From Tillus elongatus (lineage: Eukaryota; Arthropoda; Insecta; Coleoptera; Cleridae), in contig OZ023266.1 in NCBI GenBank assembly GCA_964006375.1, positions 66,927,403 to 66,991,402 of the forward strand: 64,000 bases of DNA, in the 5' to 3' direction. The position numbers and the translations under genes were made by a program. The notes beneath the pieces are model-generated. The model was given only the letters and a program-made list of their open reading frames with translations, made no database searches and was not told the DNA's origin. Shown piece after piece: positions 1 through 15,762 of the stretch (its first letter is position 1; every line of letters begins with the position of its first letter).

Positions 1-41
1 TATTTTTAATTTCACTAATTTCACAGTGAAATGCAGGTTGT

Positions 42-2178
42 TTAATAAACAGGGTTGGCATGTTTAAAAACATTTGTTTTAAACACCTGTTTTTAAACAT
101 GTTTAAAACAATGCCTAGTAGTTAATACATATTTTTTAAACAGTTTTAAACACATGTTTTAAATAACTGTTTTTTGATGACTGAAAGGAGGTTTCAATTT
201 TGTATGAGTTTTTTAGTTTTCTATAAATAATAATTGTTTAATAAATAACTTTCTTTTCAATAAATTGCTTTAACTTTATTTAAAAAATATCGTAAATATA
301 GCAGTAAATTAACACAAGAAGCAAGGAGCAAGGCATTTTATTTGAGTTTGAGCATTATTGATAGAAACTTAAATAAAATAAATCGAAAGAGTTAATACTA
401 TAATTGTGTATTAACAAACAAAACCAATATCTTTGTGTATCTGTAAATCTGTAACATGTAACACAACATATTTTTACTAATTTACTATTACCAATTACCA
501 ATAACCTAAGCATGACAAAAGGAGAGTTTTAACTTAACAATAGTACCTAACTTATTTGAAATTTATATAATAAAAACTAAAAATCATTGATAAAATTCAT
601 TTTCAAAACAAAGTAACCCAGTACAGTAAAAGCAAAAACCAAAAAAAGAAAAATTTTTTTCCTCAAAACAAAACAAAGTAGCCAACACAGAGAAAAGAGA
701 AAAAAACCTATTTATAATATGAATTCGTTGAATTCAAACAAGTGAACAATGTTACTAACTTTGCTGGCTTCTCTATGCCCAACCGATTTCTAAGCTTGTT
801 GTGTACAAGCCCAAATGACGAGAAGAGTTTGCAACTGCTGTATAAAACTGTTTTGTTACATCAAGCATCCCTTCACTTATTTTCCTTTCTATAGACAGCC
901 ACCAGGTGATGGTTTTTACATTCTTAATAGCATCTGGGGAAAAAGGTACCCCTTAAAGGGTTCTGCTCTTGCTTGAAATGACATTATTATTGCCACAATA
1001 TTTGGATGAAAAGTATTTGCATATTCCATAGCTTCATCAGTTTGTTTGTTGGTTAATTTTCTCCCACAAAAACGGTCATCTAATAAATTGGCACGAAAAT
1101 GACTAGGAGACTTTGACATTTGAAAACGTTTTCCAACTAAGGTTAAATCAGCTGCAGAATGAGCTTGAAAGTCCTGAATAAGAGTCAGCCAAATTTCAGT
1201 TATTTCACTAATAGTACAATTGTTTCTTTGTACCTTGTCTAATGCCACAGAAATTAGCTTTAACTTTTCAAGATAATCACTAGCATTAATTTTTAAGTTC
1301 ATATAATTCACTAACTTCATTACATTAACGTCAATTGATAACCTATTGTCAGTACATACTTTTGACAATATATGCCAGTTTTCGAGATACCATTCGAGAC
1401 AGTCAGCCAGGGTGTTCAATGTAACATAGTGAGGTAATGCTAAGGCTTTACCACCAGCTTGCTTATATTTAGCGGCAACAAATTGAGTATTTCGAAAATA
1501 TGTCATAATATTTTTGACATGACTTTTTATATTAGGAATCTCGATGTCATGAGCAAGTAGGTTCATGATGTGTGCTGGACATCCATAAGTTAGGATATCA
1601 GGTGATCCTAGCTCTTCGCAAGTTGATAATAGTGATCTTATCTTTGTCATATTGGCAGCATTGTCAGTTACAAAGCGTCTCACAGTACAGTTGTATTTGT
1701 AACATTCTTTTACCAAAGCTGCCATTTCGAAGTTACACTTTTTACATATCACCCTTTTTGTTTGTGTGTTTAATGCCGCTGTTTCTAAAAAGTTAGATCA
1801 AACTGGGTCCTTCATTCGTCCAGACATTATTATTTGTTATTTTGACACTGTGTAATCGAATATTTGCGTGACTTCCCACTTCCCACCATTTAATTATAAC
1901 ACAAAAGAAGGAAAATAGAGAACATAGAGCACTGACACTGAGAACTGGTCTCCTTCTTTATTTTACCATTATTGCTTGGTAAACTTATTAGCGCATATAC
2001 CCAACTTCAAATGGCGTTTCGTTTTTATTGTTAGTTTTTTGTTTGTTTTAAAACATGTTTTTTATTCCATGTGTAAAAAACGCATTTACAACAAAAAAAA
2101 TCTGTTTCAATTTTTTAAAAACAGTTTGTTTTGTTTAAAATATAAAAAAACATGTTTTTTGCCAAGCCTGTTAATAAA
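42..2178 (-). mobile_element. hAT DNA transposon with perfect 8-bp target duplication
   Basis: The element runs from 50 to 2170. Its left end is CAGGGTTGGCA and its right end TGCCAAGCCTG, giving hAT-type terminal inverted repeats with one mismatch in the first eleven bases. It is flanked on both sides by TTAATAAA (42-49 and 2171-2178), the 8-bp duplication expected of the hAT superfamily. Both subterminal regions are rich in TTTAAACA-like words. The interior carries a broken minus-strand transposase (708-1827). The exact target duplication points to a fairly recent insertion, yet the transposase is already dead, so the copy was probably moved by a transposase made elsewhere. Confidence 0.88.
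708..1827 (-). pseudogene. hAT transposase, broken (BED finger fused by deletion to the catalytic core)
   Basis: Reading on the minus strand from the ATG at 1827, the protein opens like a BED-finger hAT transposase (MSGRMKDPV, then KRVICKKCN). There is an in-frame TGA where a Trp codon is expected. Only the first Cys pair of the zinc finger remains: it runs directly into the DUF659/hAT core (FVTDNAANMTKIRSLL, YGCPAHIMNLLAHDI), so the His half and following segment are deleted. The long open part is 1752-916. After a frameshift near 810 the C-terminal hAT dimerisation motif reappears (LVHNKLRNRLGIEKPAKLV), ending at a TAG at 708-710. The stop, the frameshift and the missing finger make it non-functional. 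Family assignment is from motifs. Confidence 0.85.
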
Positions 2179-2240
2179 GATGCCTAAAGAATATTCTGAA
2201 GTAAATAATCCACAAAAGAAACAAACTAGAAAATAATAAT

Positions 2241-2682
2241 AAACCGACAAAATACGTACTAAAAAGCGAAAAATAACTGGATTGCAGGTTTAGTTCAAAA
2301 GACAAAAATTAATTTAAATGAAATATTATTATATGCGCTACCTACTTATCTGTTTTAAGTCGGTGCCGAGCCAATTAGGTAGATAGGCTAAGTCCACTCC
2401 CGCCACATCGCAAGTTTCTCCGCGCACGGGACGGAATGCGTGAGCGTGGGTTGGTCTTTGATCATTAACAACACATGTAGGTATTTCATCAGAATTATAA
2501 TCCGTTAACAATTAAGCTGCTTATATCGCTAAGTATTATTGTGTTCCGGGCTTGGAACCGACTTCAAACAGAGAAGTAGGTGGCGCATATAATAATATCA
2601 TTCAAATAAATTTTTGTCTTTTGAATTAAATCTGTAATCCAGTTATATTTCGCGTTTTTGGTGTCTATTTTGAAGTCGGTGT
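2241..2682. repeat. Foldback element with ~130-bp inverted arms
   Basis: Arms 2241-2370 and 2551-2682 are imperfect inverted copies. Both contain the words CGCATATAATAATAT-like, GTCTTTTGAA-like and a GAAGTCGGT-type end. The central ~180 bp is unique, GC-richer and has no ORF. It looks like a non-autonomous foldback or MITE. The end motif TTGAAGTCGGT recurs near 3470, so this and the next tandem repeat may belong to one repeat family. Confidence 0.75.
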
Positions 2683-2847
2683 AATATTTGTGTAAGTTTG
2701 TTTATTTTTTCATTTTTAGTGTAATTATACGTACGTAGTGAGTATGGTATTAAAAAACTGCTATACTACAATCAAAGTGCTGTATTACAGTGGAACTTAA
2801 GTTACATAGTTTATATTGAACTTTTTTATGAATATACCTTTGGCTTA

Positions 2848-3083
2848 TAATAATAATAATAACACCATATTAGACCAACTCCGCACCCAGAAGTCTTTGA
2901 CTTATACGGGGAGAGCTAACAAACACATACAGACAAAGAACACCACACATAATTCATCAGAAGCCGGCCTCTTCACATTCGAGTGAAAAACACCGACTGT
3001 CTGAATACGGGACTCGAACCCGCGACCTCCTAGTCAGATTCTAGAGGTTACTCGCCTCTCGAGCTGAGCTATTTGGCCTGCCT
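2848..3083 (-). mobile_element. tRNA-derived SINE with (TTA)n tail
   Basis: On the minus strand the 5' part (3083-3000) looks like a tRNA. It has an A-box (TAGCTCAGCTCGAG) and a strong B-box (GGGTTCGAGTCCC), the two internal RNA polymerase III promoter elements. The acceptor arms do not pair as a functional tRNA. A ~150-bp unrelated body follows and ends in a (TTA)n microsatellite at 2847-2862, which is the usual SINE plan. No clear target duplication was found. Confidence 0.7.
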
Positions 3084-3126
3084 ATTATTTAGTTAAAAAC
3101 TTTTTTTACTATACGTGCCTATCATT

Positions 3127-3440
3127 TTTGAGGATTTCCCTCAATTTCCCTGAGGTCCCAGTATCAGATCCTGACTTGGTGAAAATGAGACAACCTCAGA
3201 AATATACACTTTCAAACAAAAACATATTTTTCCAAATTGATCCACAATTTACGAAAATATCGGTGAAGATACATAAAAAAATCCTGAGGATTTGCCTGGA
3301 TTTCCCTGAGATCCCATTAGCAGATCATGACTTGGTGAAAATGGGGCGACCTCAGGAGTCTGCCCTTTCAAACAAAAAATATTTTAAAAAATTGGTCCAC
3401 AATTGACGAAAATATTGGTAAACATACATAAAAAATACAT
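3127..3440 (+). repeat. Tandem dimer, ~160-bp unit
   Basis: Two successive imperfect copies begin near 3127 and 3288. Each contains ATTTCCCTGAG, GACTTGGTGAAAATG, ACTTTCAAACAAA-like and ACATACATAAAAAA-like words in the same order. The short open frames across it are by-products of the repeat. The following CCTCCTTTTTTTGAAGTC matches a terminus commonly seen in repetitive insect DNA. Confidence 0.75.
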
Positions 3441-3489
3441 ACAGATGACCATACAACTTCCTCCTTTTTTTGAAGTCTGTTAATAATAA

Positions 3490-4255
3490 AACCCCAATCA
3501 AAATTATGTATCCCCAATTTAACAGAAATTAATTTAAATGTAACATACATTATGCATTTCCCAATTTTTCTTTCTCAATGTGACAGAAGGGCGTGAGAGT
3601 GATTTTGCTTTACGTTCGATATCTTTTCTCTGGCATATCCAGCTCTTAACTTGTTGAACTGTGGCAGTTTGTGGCAGACACTATATAAGGGCTACGACTC
3701 CCGGTATCATGAATGTCAGCTCGACGCGACTGAACCTCCCCCAATGTGACTTTATTATGATAGGGGTCCTCGATCGCTAGTTTACTTTATTACAAAACAA
3801 AAGGGAGGTACTCAGCTAAAGAAATTCATGTATTTTTTTACGTCACAGCATGTTTTAGGGAACAAGGTTTCTCTATCGGCAATTACCTAGGGAAGGAACT
3901 AGTGTCACCAACGAGCTGGTGACTGTTAATGTGCTTAACATCGCATTATACAAGGGACCACATCACAATTAGTACTGCTAAAAGGACATTTAAAAAAGCG
4001 AATGATAGGTAACGTGGACTTTTTAACCCACGCTCCCAGTTTAAAATTCCAACGCTCTCTCTATTGAGCCGCCTAGGTTGCAAAAAGATGTCTGAGAAAT
4101 AAAAACATTTTATTTTTAGTCACACTCATACATAACGCAATATACCCACTAAAAATGCGCGAGGGTTTAAATAATTATTTACCAATAATAGAAGCTGAAA
4201 AAGTTTACTGAAACTGAGATTTAAATCATAACGTTGACGCCCCTAAGCCATTTCG
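3490..4255. other. No gene seen
   Basis: No ORF or recognisable repeat is supported here. A TATATAAGG motif at about 3682 followed by a GC-richer stretch could be a decayed promoter or LTR fragment, but nothing else supports that. Confidence 0.3.
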
Positions 4256-4373
4256 TATGGATTTTAGTGAATTTTCATCAATTTGCTTAGAGAGGTAACG
4301 ACTTTCGAAAACAGTTTTATAATGAGCGCGAATTAGAGTTCCTAGAACCCATATCCATAATCACCGTGAGGAC

Positions 4374-4376
<3 letters not shown>
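4256..4376. repeat. Fragment of the (TA)n-cored dispersed family (left flank)
   Basis: Contains the TTAGTGAATTTTC word and then a GAGCGCGAATTAGAG / CCTAGAACCCATATCC module that repeatedly precedes (TA)n arrays in this window (compare 7270-7366, 13900-14004, 45745-45790 and the reverse complements at 28730-28850 and 44790-44910). Confidence 0.65.

Positions 4377-4463
<87 letters not shown>
4377..4463. repeat. (TA)n microsatellite, left half
   Basis: About 87 bp of pure AT dinucleotide, ending exactly at the left end of the DD41D transposon at 4464. With 6914-7011 it forms one array split by the insertion. Confidence 0.95.
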
Positions 4464-7015
<2,552 letters not shown>

Positions 7016-7239
7016 CGCACACACACACTCACACACACATCTCTTGTATAATATGACACCCGGGTCACTCAAAGTTAATGTGGCACCGGCTTCATGTAAG
7101 TTTATATAATTAAGGTGAAAGTGACACCTAGATAAATTATGTCAATACGGCACCATTTTGTAAGAAAATCGTTACAATTAAAGTAAAAGTGGCACCTTTC
7201 AACGTTGCCAACTCACCGCGTACCTCTTTCTCAAGTGTC

Positions 7240-7363
7240 TTCACAATATTTGCAAATATGTGTCTTTTCTCAGAGAAGTAATGACTTTCGAAAAAAGTAT
7301 TCCAATGAGCGTGTATTAGAGCCCCTAGAAGCCATATTCTTAATCGCTTTGAGGACTACATAT

Positions 7364-7366
<3 letters not shown>
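7240..7366. repeat. Second copy of the (TA)n left-flank module
   Basis: Resembles 4280-4376: a GTAATGACTTTCGAAAA-like word, GAGCGTGTATTAGAGCCCC, then a CCATAT-TTAATC...GAGGACTACATAT end. Confidence 0.65.

Positions 7367-7454
<88 letters not shown>
7367..7454. repeat. (TA)n microsatellite
   Basis: About 88 bp of pure AT dinucleotide. Confidence 0.95.
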
Positions 7455-7456
<2 letters not shown>

Positions 7457-7627
7457 GAATGGTTTCCGCAGTCGTTAGTGTGAGATACACTCGGGTTGAA
7501 CCGCACCCAGAATTTACCAAAACTCAACGTTTTGGCTCCTGTTTAGGAGCAATTTTTAGGTTTAGGAAATGTGAAATGAAATTAACTAGAAACCCTTAAT
7601 CTGCCTACTCCTCAGAGCGGTGGATAA

Positions 7628-7797
7628 AGGTATGTCGGGTTGTTGTAGCTCAATTACATGGCTTGAATTTGCCTAGTCTTCAAATCTCGATGGCGATCGT
7701 CTCTAAGGTACCAGTGTGTTCAGCCCCAGATCTCCCTTATATGCCCAAGGATAAACACACGGAGACCTTAGAGACGACCCAAATTTAATTTAATTCC
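7628..7797 (+). mobile_element. Possible degenerate SINE
   Basis: An A-box-like GTAGCTCAATTACATGG at about 7645 is followed about 35 bp later by a weak B-box-like CTTCAAATCTCG. The sequence ends in an AATTTAATTTAATT tail. CGTCTCTAAGGT and ACCTTAGAGACG also form an inverted pair within it. The B-box is poor, so this is tentative. Confidence 0.3.
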
Positions 7798-8040
7798 GGA
7801 ATAACAATTATTCAACAAAGCTTCAACAATGGATCTGTAGTTTTATGGCAACATGCAAGTAAAATAAAAAAGTTGATAAAGCGGCGAGTTTCAAAGATAT
7901 ACCATTTTCTAAAATAACATGGAAAAACTTTGCTCTCAGAACTGGCCAACGAACTAGGTCTCCAGAAAGAAGTTTCCGGTCTAATGAAAGAGTCTCTAGG
8001 TGGCGTAGAAGCTCCGCAAACCATGTTGTACACATATAAA

Positions 8041-8760
8041 TCACTTTCAAAAAAATCCGAACACCCAGTAAGGGTTGATCAATTTAAATAAAATTTATAC
8101 ATAATGTGTGTTTGATCAAACTTAAAAAATGATCAATTTTCAAGTTAAAATATTAAAAAATAACAAAGTTATTTAATAAAGAGGAGATCCATTGCGATTT
8201 CTTATGCATTCGATAACTCTTCGAGGCATGCTTGAAATTAAATTAGTTGTGGTATTCTGACGAATGTCATCCCAGGCTTGTTGAATTCGGTGACAAAGGT
8301 CAGCTAGGTTATTTGGTGGTTGGCGTGAATTACCGAGTAGATTGCCAATCATATCCCACAGATGTTCAATTGGTGACAAGTATGGGAAGCAAGAAGGCCA
8401 CGGAAGCACGGTCACGTTATTTTCTTGTAGTAACCTTGTAGCAACCCTTGCTGTATGAGGACGTGCGTTGCTTTGTTGGAAAATGGGGTCTACTAACCCT
8501 CGCAGTGCAACAGGCTGCATTACGTTTCGTATGTAATCATTAGCATTTATATTTCTGTCAATAAAAACTAGAGGTGACTTGACCTGACCTGCTACCCTAT
8601 GTTATCGCACCTCATAAAACAAAATTCACGAAGTGTACACCTGTTAAAATTTCTTGTCCACATTGTTATCATTTCTTATCAGAGACAAAACACAGTAGTA
8701 TAGAAAACTTCGTTGCAATCGGTCGACTTTTACTGGGTGTTCGGATTTCTTTGAACTTCA
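8041..8760 (-). mobile_element. Internally deleted Tc1 (DD34E) element
   Basis: Inverted ends 8041-8073 and 8731-8760 share AATCCGAACACCCAGTA. Between them lies only the C-terminal part of a Tc1-type transposase on the minus strand. The next element begins only 7 bp downstream, at 8768. Confidence 0.7.
8173..8612 (-). pseudogene. Tc1-like transposase, C-terminal fragment
   Basis: The minus-strand frame reads VFIDRNINANDYIRNVMQP then FQQSNARPHTARVATRLL and FPYLSPIEHLWD. This is the second half of a Tc1-type DDE transposase. Thirty-four residues separate the second and third catalytic positions, as in DD34E. The second Asp is replaced by Ser (QQSNARPH) and SPDL has become FPYL. The first catalytic Asp and the DNA-binding domain are gone. 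Inactive; family assignment is firm. Confidence 0.8.
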
Positions 8761-8891
8761 GTATGTCCAGGCTGTTTCAGATCTATTTATACGCCACATA
8801 TCACAGCCCCTGTACATGCTAGAAGAAAAAGCGTCGGACCAAAATTTGTTGGTTAAAAAAGCTGCCTTAAATAAGACATTACTTAGATATA

Positions 8892-9552
8892 CAGGCTGGT
8901 TCCAAAGTTTACTTTCTGACATACACTTATTTTTTTAATGCAAGACCCTGTATTATATTCAATATTTGGATTCCTTAATTCATTCTTAATCAATAATGTG
9001 TCAAACATTTTTCCTCAGTTCAATAGTTTTCGAGAAAACACAAAAACGATTTGCATGTTTCTTTTAATAATGGATATTTGTCAGCAATGACAGTATCACA
9101 ATTATTATGTCGTAACTGCTCGTTTTAATGTCTGTGTCAAATTTTTTATATAATAAAGAAATAAGGTGGACAGCTAACCGAGGGCCAGTCAGGTGGCCCG
9201 CTAGATCGCCTGACCTAACACCATTCGGTTATTTTTTATGGGGCTAAAAATATGTGGTCTGTTCTGTTCAGCCAAGACATTTAGAGGATTTCAGAAACCA
9301 AATTACTCCTGTCTGCAGGGAAATTTCGCCTCAAGTTATTAAAAATGCATGCACTGTGAAGCTTATTAGAAGATATGACGCTAAACAGAAAATGGTCGCC
9401 AGTTTAACCATCTTTTATAAGTTCTTTATTAAATGAGAAAAAAATGTTTCACACATTATTGATTGAAGATTGAAATAAGGAATTCAACATTTGGATGTGT
9501 TTTATTGAAAAAAATGAAGTTTATGATAAAAAGTACACTTGGAACCACCCTG
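8892..9552 (+). mobile_element. Deleted DD41D element, inner part of shell A
   Basis: The ends CAGGCTGGTTCCAA and TTGGAACCACCCTG form inverted repeats of about 50 bp. At 661 bp it keeps only the 3' end of a transposase (9165-9435), so it can only move using a transposase made elsewhere. Confidence 0.75.
9165..9435 (+). pseudogene. DD41D transposase, 3' remnant
   Basis: The frame around 9165-9244 reads RWTANRGPVRWPARSPDL then TPFGYFLWG, the third catalytic block with Asp replaced by Gly. A stop follows, then the C-terminal helical region (HLEDFRNQITPVCREISPQV) to a TGA at about 9435. Clearly dead. Confidence 0.75.
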
Positions 9553-9673
9553 CGTAGTATGTAAGTAGTCTTACTTAAAGCAGCTTTTTTAACCACCAAA
9601 TTTTGGTTGAAAATTTCTCTTCTAGCATGTACGGGGACTGTGATATGTAGCGCCGAAACAGATCTGAAACATC

Positions 9674-9795
<122 letters not shown>

Positions 9796-9927
9796 TGTCC
9801 ACGGATTGAGTGTGGGTAAGGTATAAGTGACAAAAAAAAATTCGAATTAGATTATGATATTCTGGGATTCGCTCCTGCCTTGTCTTAAACTGAGATGTTG
9901 AGAAAATGAACAAAATCAATTAATATA

Positions 9928-11748
9928 CAGGGTGGTTTATAACTGATGTAATGAAATGTATTAAGAGGAAACTACCTTCGTTTATGAAGATACCGGAAAA
10001 AGTTATTAACAAACATTATTTAGAATTCAATTTTTGAGAGACTCTTAATTTTCAAACAGATCAGCCTACTATGAATTTTTTTTAGCTCCGACTTTATTCA
10101 AATGACGTTCGACTGCTCCTGTGATTAGGTGTACTTTAAAAATACTTGAAACTGTATTAAAAAAAGGTATTTACCATAATTAAACTAGGGGTAGGTTTGC
10201 TTTCATCTCAACCAATAAAAAAAGTAAAGTAAACGCACAATTGGACATTCGAAGCAATAATTGGCGAGTTGCATGGCTACTTGAGCTCTGCCTTGTTGTT
10301 CGTTCCCGGGATACTACTCACTTGGAAAATTGAAACGTCAATTTTATTTGTCACGAACGGCAAGCTTCTGTATTTAAAAATGTTAACAGAACAAAAAGTG
10401 TTTATTGTGCAGTGCTATGGTTTGAGTGAAGAACATTCTTATCAGGAAGTGATAAGACAATTCCTTGAACGCTGGCCAAATTATTCGGTTTCCGCTACTG
10501 GTGTAAAAAAAGTGGTTACAAAATTTATGCGTACTGAGAGTGTTTTAAATGTTAAGACAAAATCCGACCTAAATGAAGAAAACAATGCTGCAGCTGCATT
10601 AGCTATGGATTCTGTTAGGCGTTTTCCGAAATTATCATTAAGAAGAAGGGCATTAGAAATTGGCAATATTACCAAATCGCATTTGCAACAAATGTATCGT
10701 ACCAACGAGGTGAAACCTTTCAAAGCAAAACTTATACACACTTTGGAAGAAAATGACGAGTCAAAACGATTAGATTTTTGTTTATGGTACAGCGAGCAAT
10801 ATCTACAAAATCAAAATTTTGGCAGAAGTATTATTTTTTCGGACGATTCCACTTTCACCACTAGTGGGGTAATAAATTCCCAAAATGCACGGCATTGGTC
10901 TATGAAGAATCCAAATTATAGAGTTAATTGCAGAAGACCATGCCATAAAAAAGTAAACGTTTGGTGTGCTGTTTCTTAACTGGAATAATTGGGCCATATT
11001 TTTTTGAGCGGAATATGAACCAGTACAGTTATCTGGAAATGCTGGAAAATATTCTTCAAGGCCATTTGCATAACATTTCACTAGAAGATAGACAAACAGC
11101 ATACTTCCAGCATGACGGCCACCCAGCACATGCAACAGGAATCGTTCGATAATCGTTAGATCGCGAATTTCCTGGGCGGTGGATTGGTCGATATGGGCCA
11201 ATACCTTGGCCTCCCAGAAGTCCCGATCTTACCTTAATGGACTTTTATTTATGGGGCTATCTCAATGAGAAAGTCTACGCGGCTCCATTAAATAACGATC
11301 TTGATTTGTTGAAACTGAGGTTGAGAGAGGCAATTGACGGTATTCCAATTCAACATATTCAAAATGTCTACAAAACATTTACTAAACGGGCTGAGTTATG
11401 TGTATCGGTTGGTGACAGCAGATTTGAATAATTTCTTTATTTTTCGTTGTTCGTTTTGTTTTTTGTTAGCAATAAGCGTTTTGTATTTTACTAATAAATT
11501 ATTATCTAACATTGCATGGTTACTTACTTTACGCACCTGCTTTCAGAAAACCACGGGTAAAAAGCTCCATGTTGATAGGGAAAAATGTTAATAATTTACT
11601 TGAAAATTCAAAGTAGGCTGATCTGGCTGAAAATTAAGAGCCTGTCATAAATTTTAATTCCAAACAAGTTTTGTTAATAACTTTTTGAGGTATATTTATA
11701 AACGAAGGTAGTTTACACATTTAATTAAATCAGTTATAAACCAGCCTG
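9928..11748 (+). mobile_element. DD41D element, inner part of shell B
   Basis: The ends CAGGGTGGTTTATAACTGAT and ATCAGTTATAAACCAGCCTG, flanked by TA, give TIRs of roughly 160-170 bp (to about 10090 and from about 11590). It carries a broken transposase. Confidence 0.8.
10381..11431 (+). pseudogene. DD41D transposase with one frameshift and one nonsense codon
   Basis: The likely start is the ATG at 10381 (MLTEQKVFIVQCYG), the same N-terminal helix-turn-helix type as the other DD41D copies; an upstream in-frame ATG at 10269 adds an unrelated leader. The first catalytic block FSDDSTF is intact. A frameshift near 10970 follows NVWCAV, and the frame resumes LTGIIGPYFFERN. The second block QHDGHPAHA is intact. 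A TAA (about 11150) lies inside the 41-residue spacer. The third block is SPDLTLMDFYLWG, and the protein ends near 11431. All three Asp residues survive, so decay is recent relative to other copies. Confidence 0.8.
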
Positions 11749-11884
11749 TATATTACTTGATTTTGTTCATTTCCTCAACATCTTAGTTTAAGACAAGGCA
11801 GGAGCGATTCCCAGGATATCATAATCTATTTCAAAAAATTTTTGTCACTTATACCTTACCCACACTCAATCCGTGCACACACTG

Positions 11885-12647
<763 letters not shown>

Positions 12648-12858
12648 TCATTAGAGTATTTTTTTAAATGGCTAAAAATGTACTGATGCCACAAATGCAT
12701 TATTTTAGCGAGTTTTCATAAAAAATTTCCATTTCTAATAATTCAATTTTCCATTAACTTAAAAGGTTTAGTTTTGGTAAAAGGTAAGTATAAGGGTGAC
12801 ATTTGTACAATGTTTAATCTAGATATCTTGGTGAACTGGAAACACTGATTCAGTTGTT

Positions 12859-13392
12859 CACACCCCCCAAGGAAGATACGGGACCAGGAGTGAGTAGGGG
12901 TGTATAGTTTTTTTTAAGCTAATTTTCGTAGAACAAATTCGTTAATGCATTTTTGCATTTTTTTATCGGAATATGATGCGTTTTTTGCAGTTTAGCTCCC
13001 GAACGCTTTCAAAAACTGTTTTCAGAAACCTGCCTAGGCTCCCCCCTGGATCCACAAACCCCAAGAAAAATTTCTTGTTCACACTCCCCAAGGAAGTTAC
13101 GGGACCAGGAGTCAGTAGGGGTGTATAATTTTTTTAGCTAATTTTCGTAGAACAAATTCGTTAACGCATTTTTGCATTTTTTATCGAAATATGATGCGTT
13201 TGTAAGAAAAAAATCTGGACGTAGTAAGTGCGTTTTGGTAGCGAATTTTCGGTAAATTTGCAGTTTAGCTCCCGAACGCTTTTCAGAAACCTGCCTAGAC
13301 CCCCCCTGGATCCACAAACCCCAAGCAAAATTTCTTGTTCACACCCCCCAAGGATGTTACGGGACCAGGAGTAAGTAGGGTTGCTGGGCGGG
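12859..13392 (+). repeat. GC-rich module repeated in tandem (units 221 and 260 bp)
   Basis: The module CCCCAAGGAAG-TACGGGACCAGGAGT starts at about 12859, 13080 and 13340. The second unit is longer because it includes a copy of the hairpin end (GTAGTAAGTGCGT-like, near 13222) seen throughout the window. Short ORFs over this stretch have simple, repeat-derived composition and are not annotated as genes. Confidence 0.8.
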
Positions 13393-13870
13393 GTAGGTAG
13401 TAAAAAGAAAATATGAGCAGAAAATTCGAATAACACTGGTTTGAAAACTGTCTTTTTCACACCTTGAAGCCATATTCCCCTTAAACCCTGCCTACCCCGC
13501 ACAGCACCCCTATCCCCCCAGGTGCCGTAAATTCCTTGGCGGGTAGGAACAAGACATTTTTCTTGAGGTTTATGCAGCGGGGGTGGTTGTATGCACGCGA
13601 GGGGGAAGGAAAATCCCGCGACGAAGCAGCCACCCTCCAACCCCTGCCGTAAGTCGAACCGGGGGGTCTGCTTCGTCGTAGGTATTTCCCCCCCCCTGTG
13701 CATACAACCACCCTCGTTGCATAAACCACAAGAAAAGCTTCTTGTTCATACCCCCCAAGGAAGTTACGTGACCTGGGGCAAATAGGGGTGCTGTGCGGGG
13801 TAGGCAGGGTTTAATGGGGATATGGCTTCAAATAGAAGCTTTCAAGCAGTTTTCTGCTCATATTTCCTTT
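13393..13870. repeat. GC-rich near-palindrome
   Basis: The halves about 13470-13640 and 13660-13830 are inverted copies: CCTGCCTACCCCGCACAGCA on the left answers TGCTGTGCGGGGTAGGCAGG on the right, and TGTATGCACGCGAGGGGG answers CCCCCTGTGCATACA. GC content is far above the surroundings. Related modules occur at 15040-15130, 17095-17530, 27230-27660 and 61860-62410. Confidence 0.8.
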
Positions 13871-15020
<1,150 letters not shown>

Positions 15021-15762
15021 AATTTTACTACCTACACCGCCCTGTATCCCTATTCACTCCCAGTCCCGTAACTTCCTTGGGGGTGTGAACAACAAATTTT
15101 TCTTGCGGTTTGTGCATCCAGGTGGGGGTCCTAGTAATGTTTCTGAAAATAATTTTTTGAAATGCTTTCGGGAGCTAATCTGGAAATTTCTCTAATTTTC
15201 ATTAAATCCTTCAAATTTCAATAACTCAATTTGCTATTAACGTAAGCTTTGTTGGTTAGGAAACCAACATTTAAGTTTATTTTCGGAAAATTCTTGTATA
15301 TTTTCAAACCATAAGTAATTTGATAAAATATAGTATATTGTTTCTACTACATAGGCTATACCGATAATCAGATTGACGCCTGCTCGCATTTGCTATTAAA
15401 AACATTTTTATGGAAATTCACTTCCATAACACACTTGCTGCATCCATACTTTTGGAAAATGTTTATATATTTTCAAACAATAAAGTTATTTCGATGAAAT
15501 ATGGTACATTGTTTTTACTATATAGGTAACCAAATTTGATGCCTGCTTTCATCAGACATTTGCTATTAAAAATACTTTTAAAAAAATTCGCTACCATAAC
15601 GCACTTACTGCGTCCAGACTTTTATTATTGATTAACTGAATAACTCAATGAGAAAAATCATAATTTTCATAAAAATTGACTACCATAATGCACTTGCTGC
15701 GTCACTACTTTTACTCTTAGTATATGGTCATTTTTTACCTGCAGAATCTACCATAGTTTTGT
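15021..15762 (-). repeat. GC-rich module and tandem hairpin-end repeats
   Basis: A GC-rich module (CAGTCCCGTAACTTCCTTGG...) is followed by three spaced copies of CCATAACGCACTTGCTGCGTC-like ends (about 15425, 15595 and 15685), each preceded by TATTAAAAA-rich sequence. The 56880-57480 region carries the same tandem arrangement in the other orientation. Confidence 0.65.

Noticed and set aside
3000..3083. A minus-strand tRNA gene
   Set aside because: A and B boxes are present but the cloverleaf does not close and a SINE body with a (TTA)n tail follows; annotated as a SINE.
3660..3800. An LTR with TATA box at about 3682
   Set aside because: No matching second copy, primer-binding site or polypurine tract was found.
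7812..8050. Two overlapping minus-strand ORFs (73 and 75 codons)
   Set aside because: No similarity recognised, different frames equally open, located between repeats.
13161..13785. Overlapping Pro/Gly/Arg-rich ORFs on both strands, up to 180 codons
   Set aside because: They lie on GC-rich palindromic modules that recur elsewhere with frame-breaking differences; mirrored frames arise from the inverted repeat.
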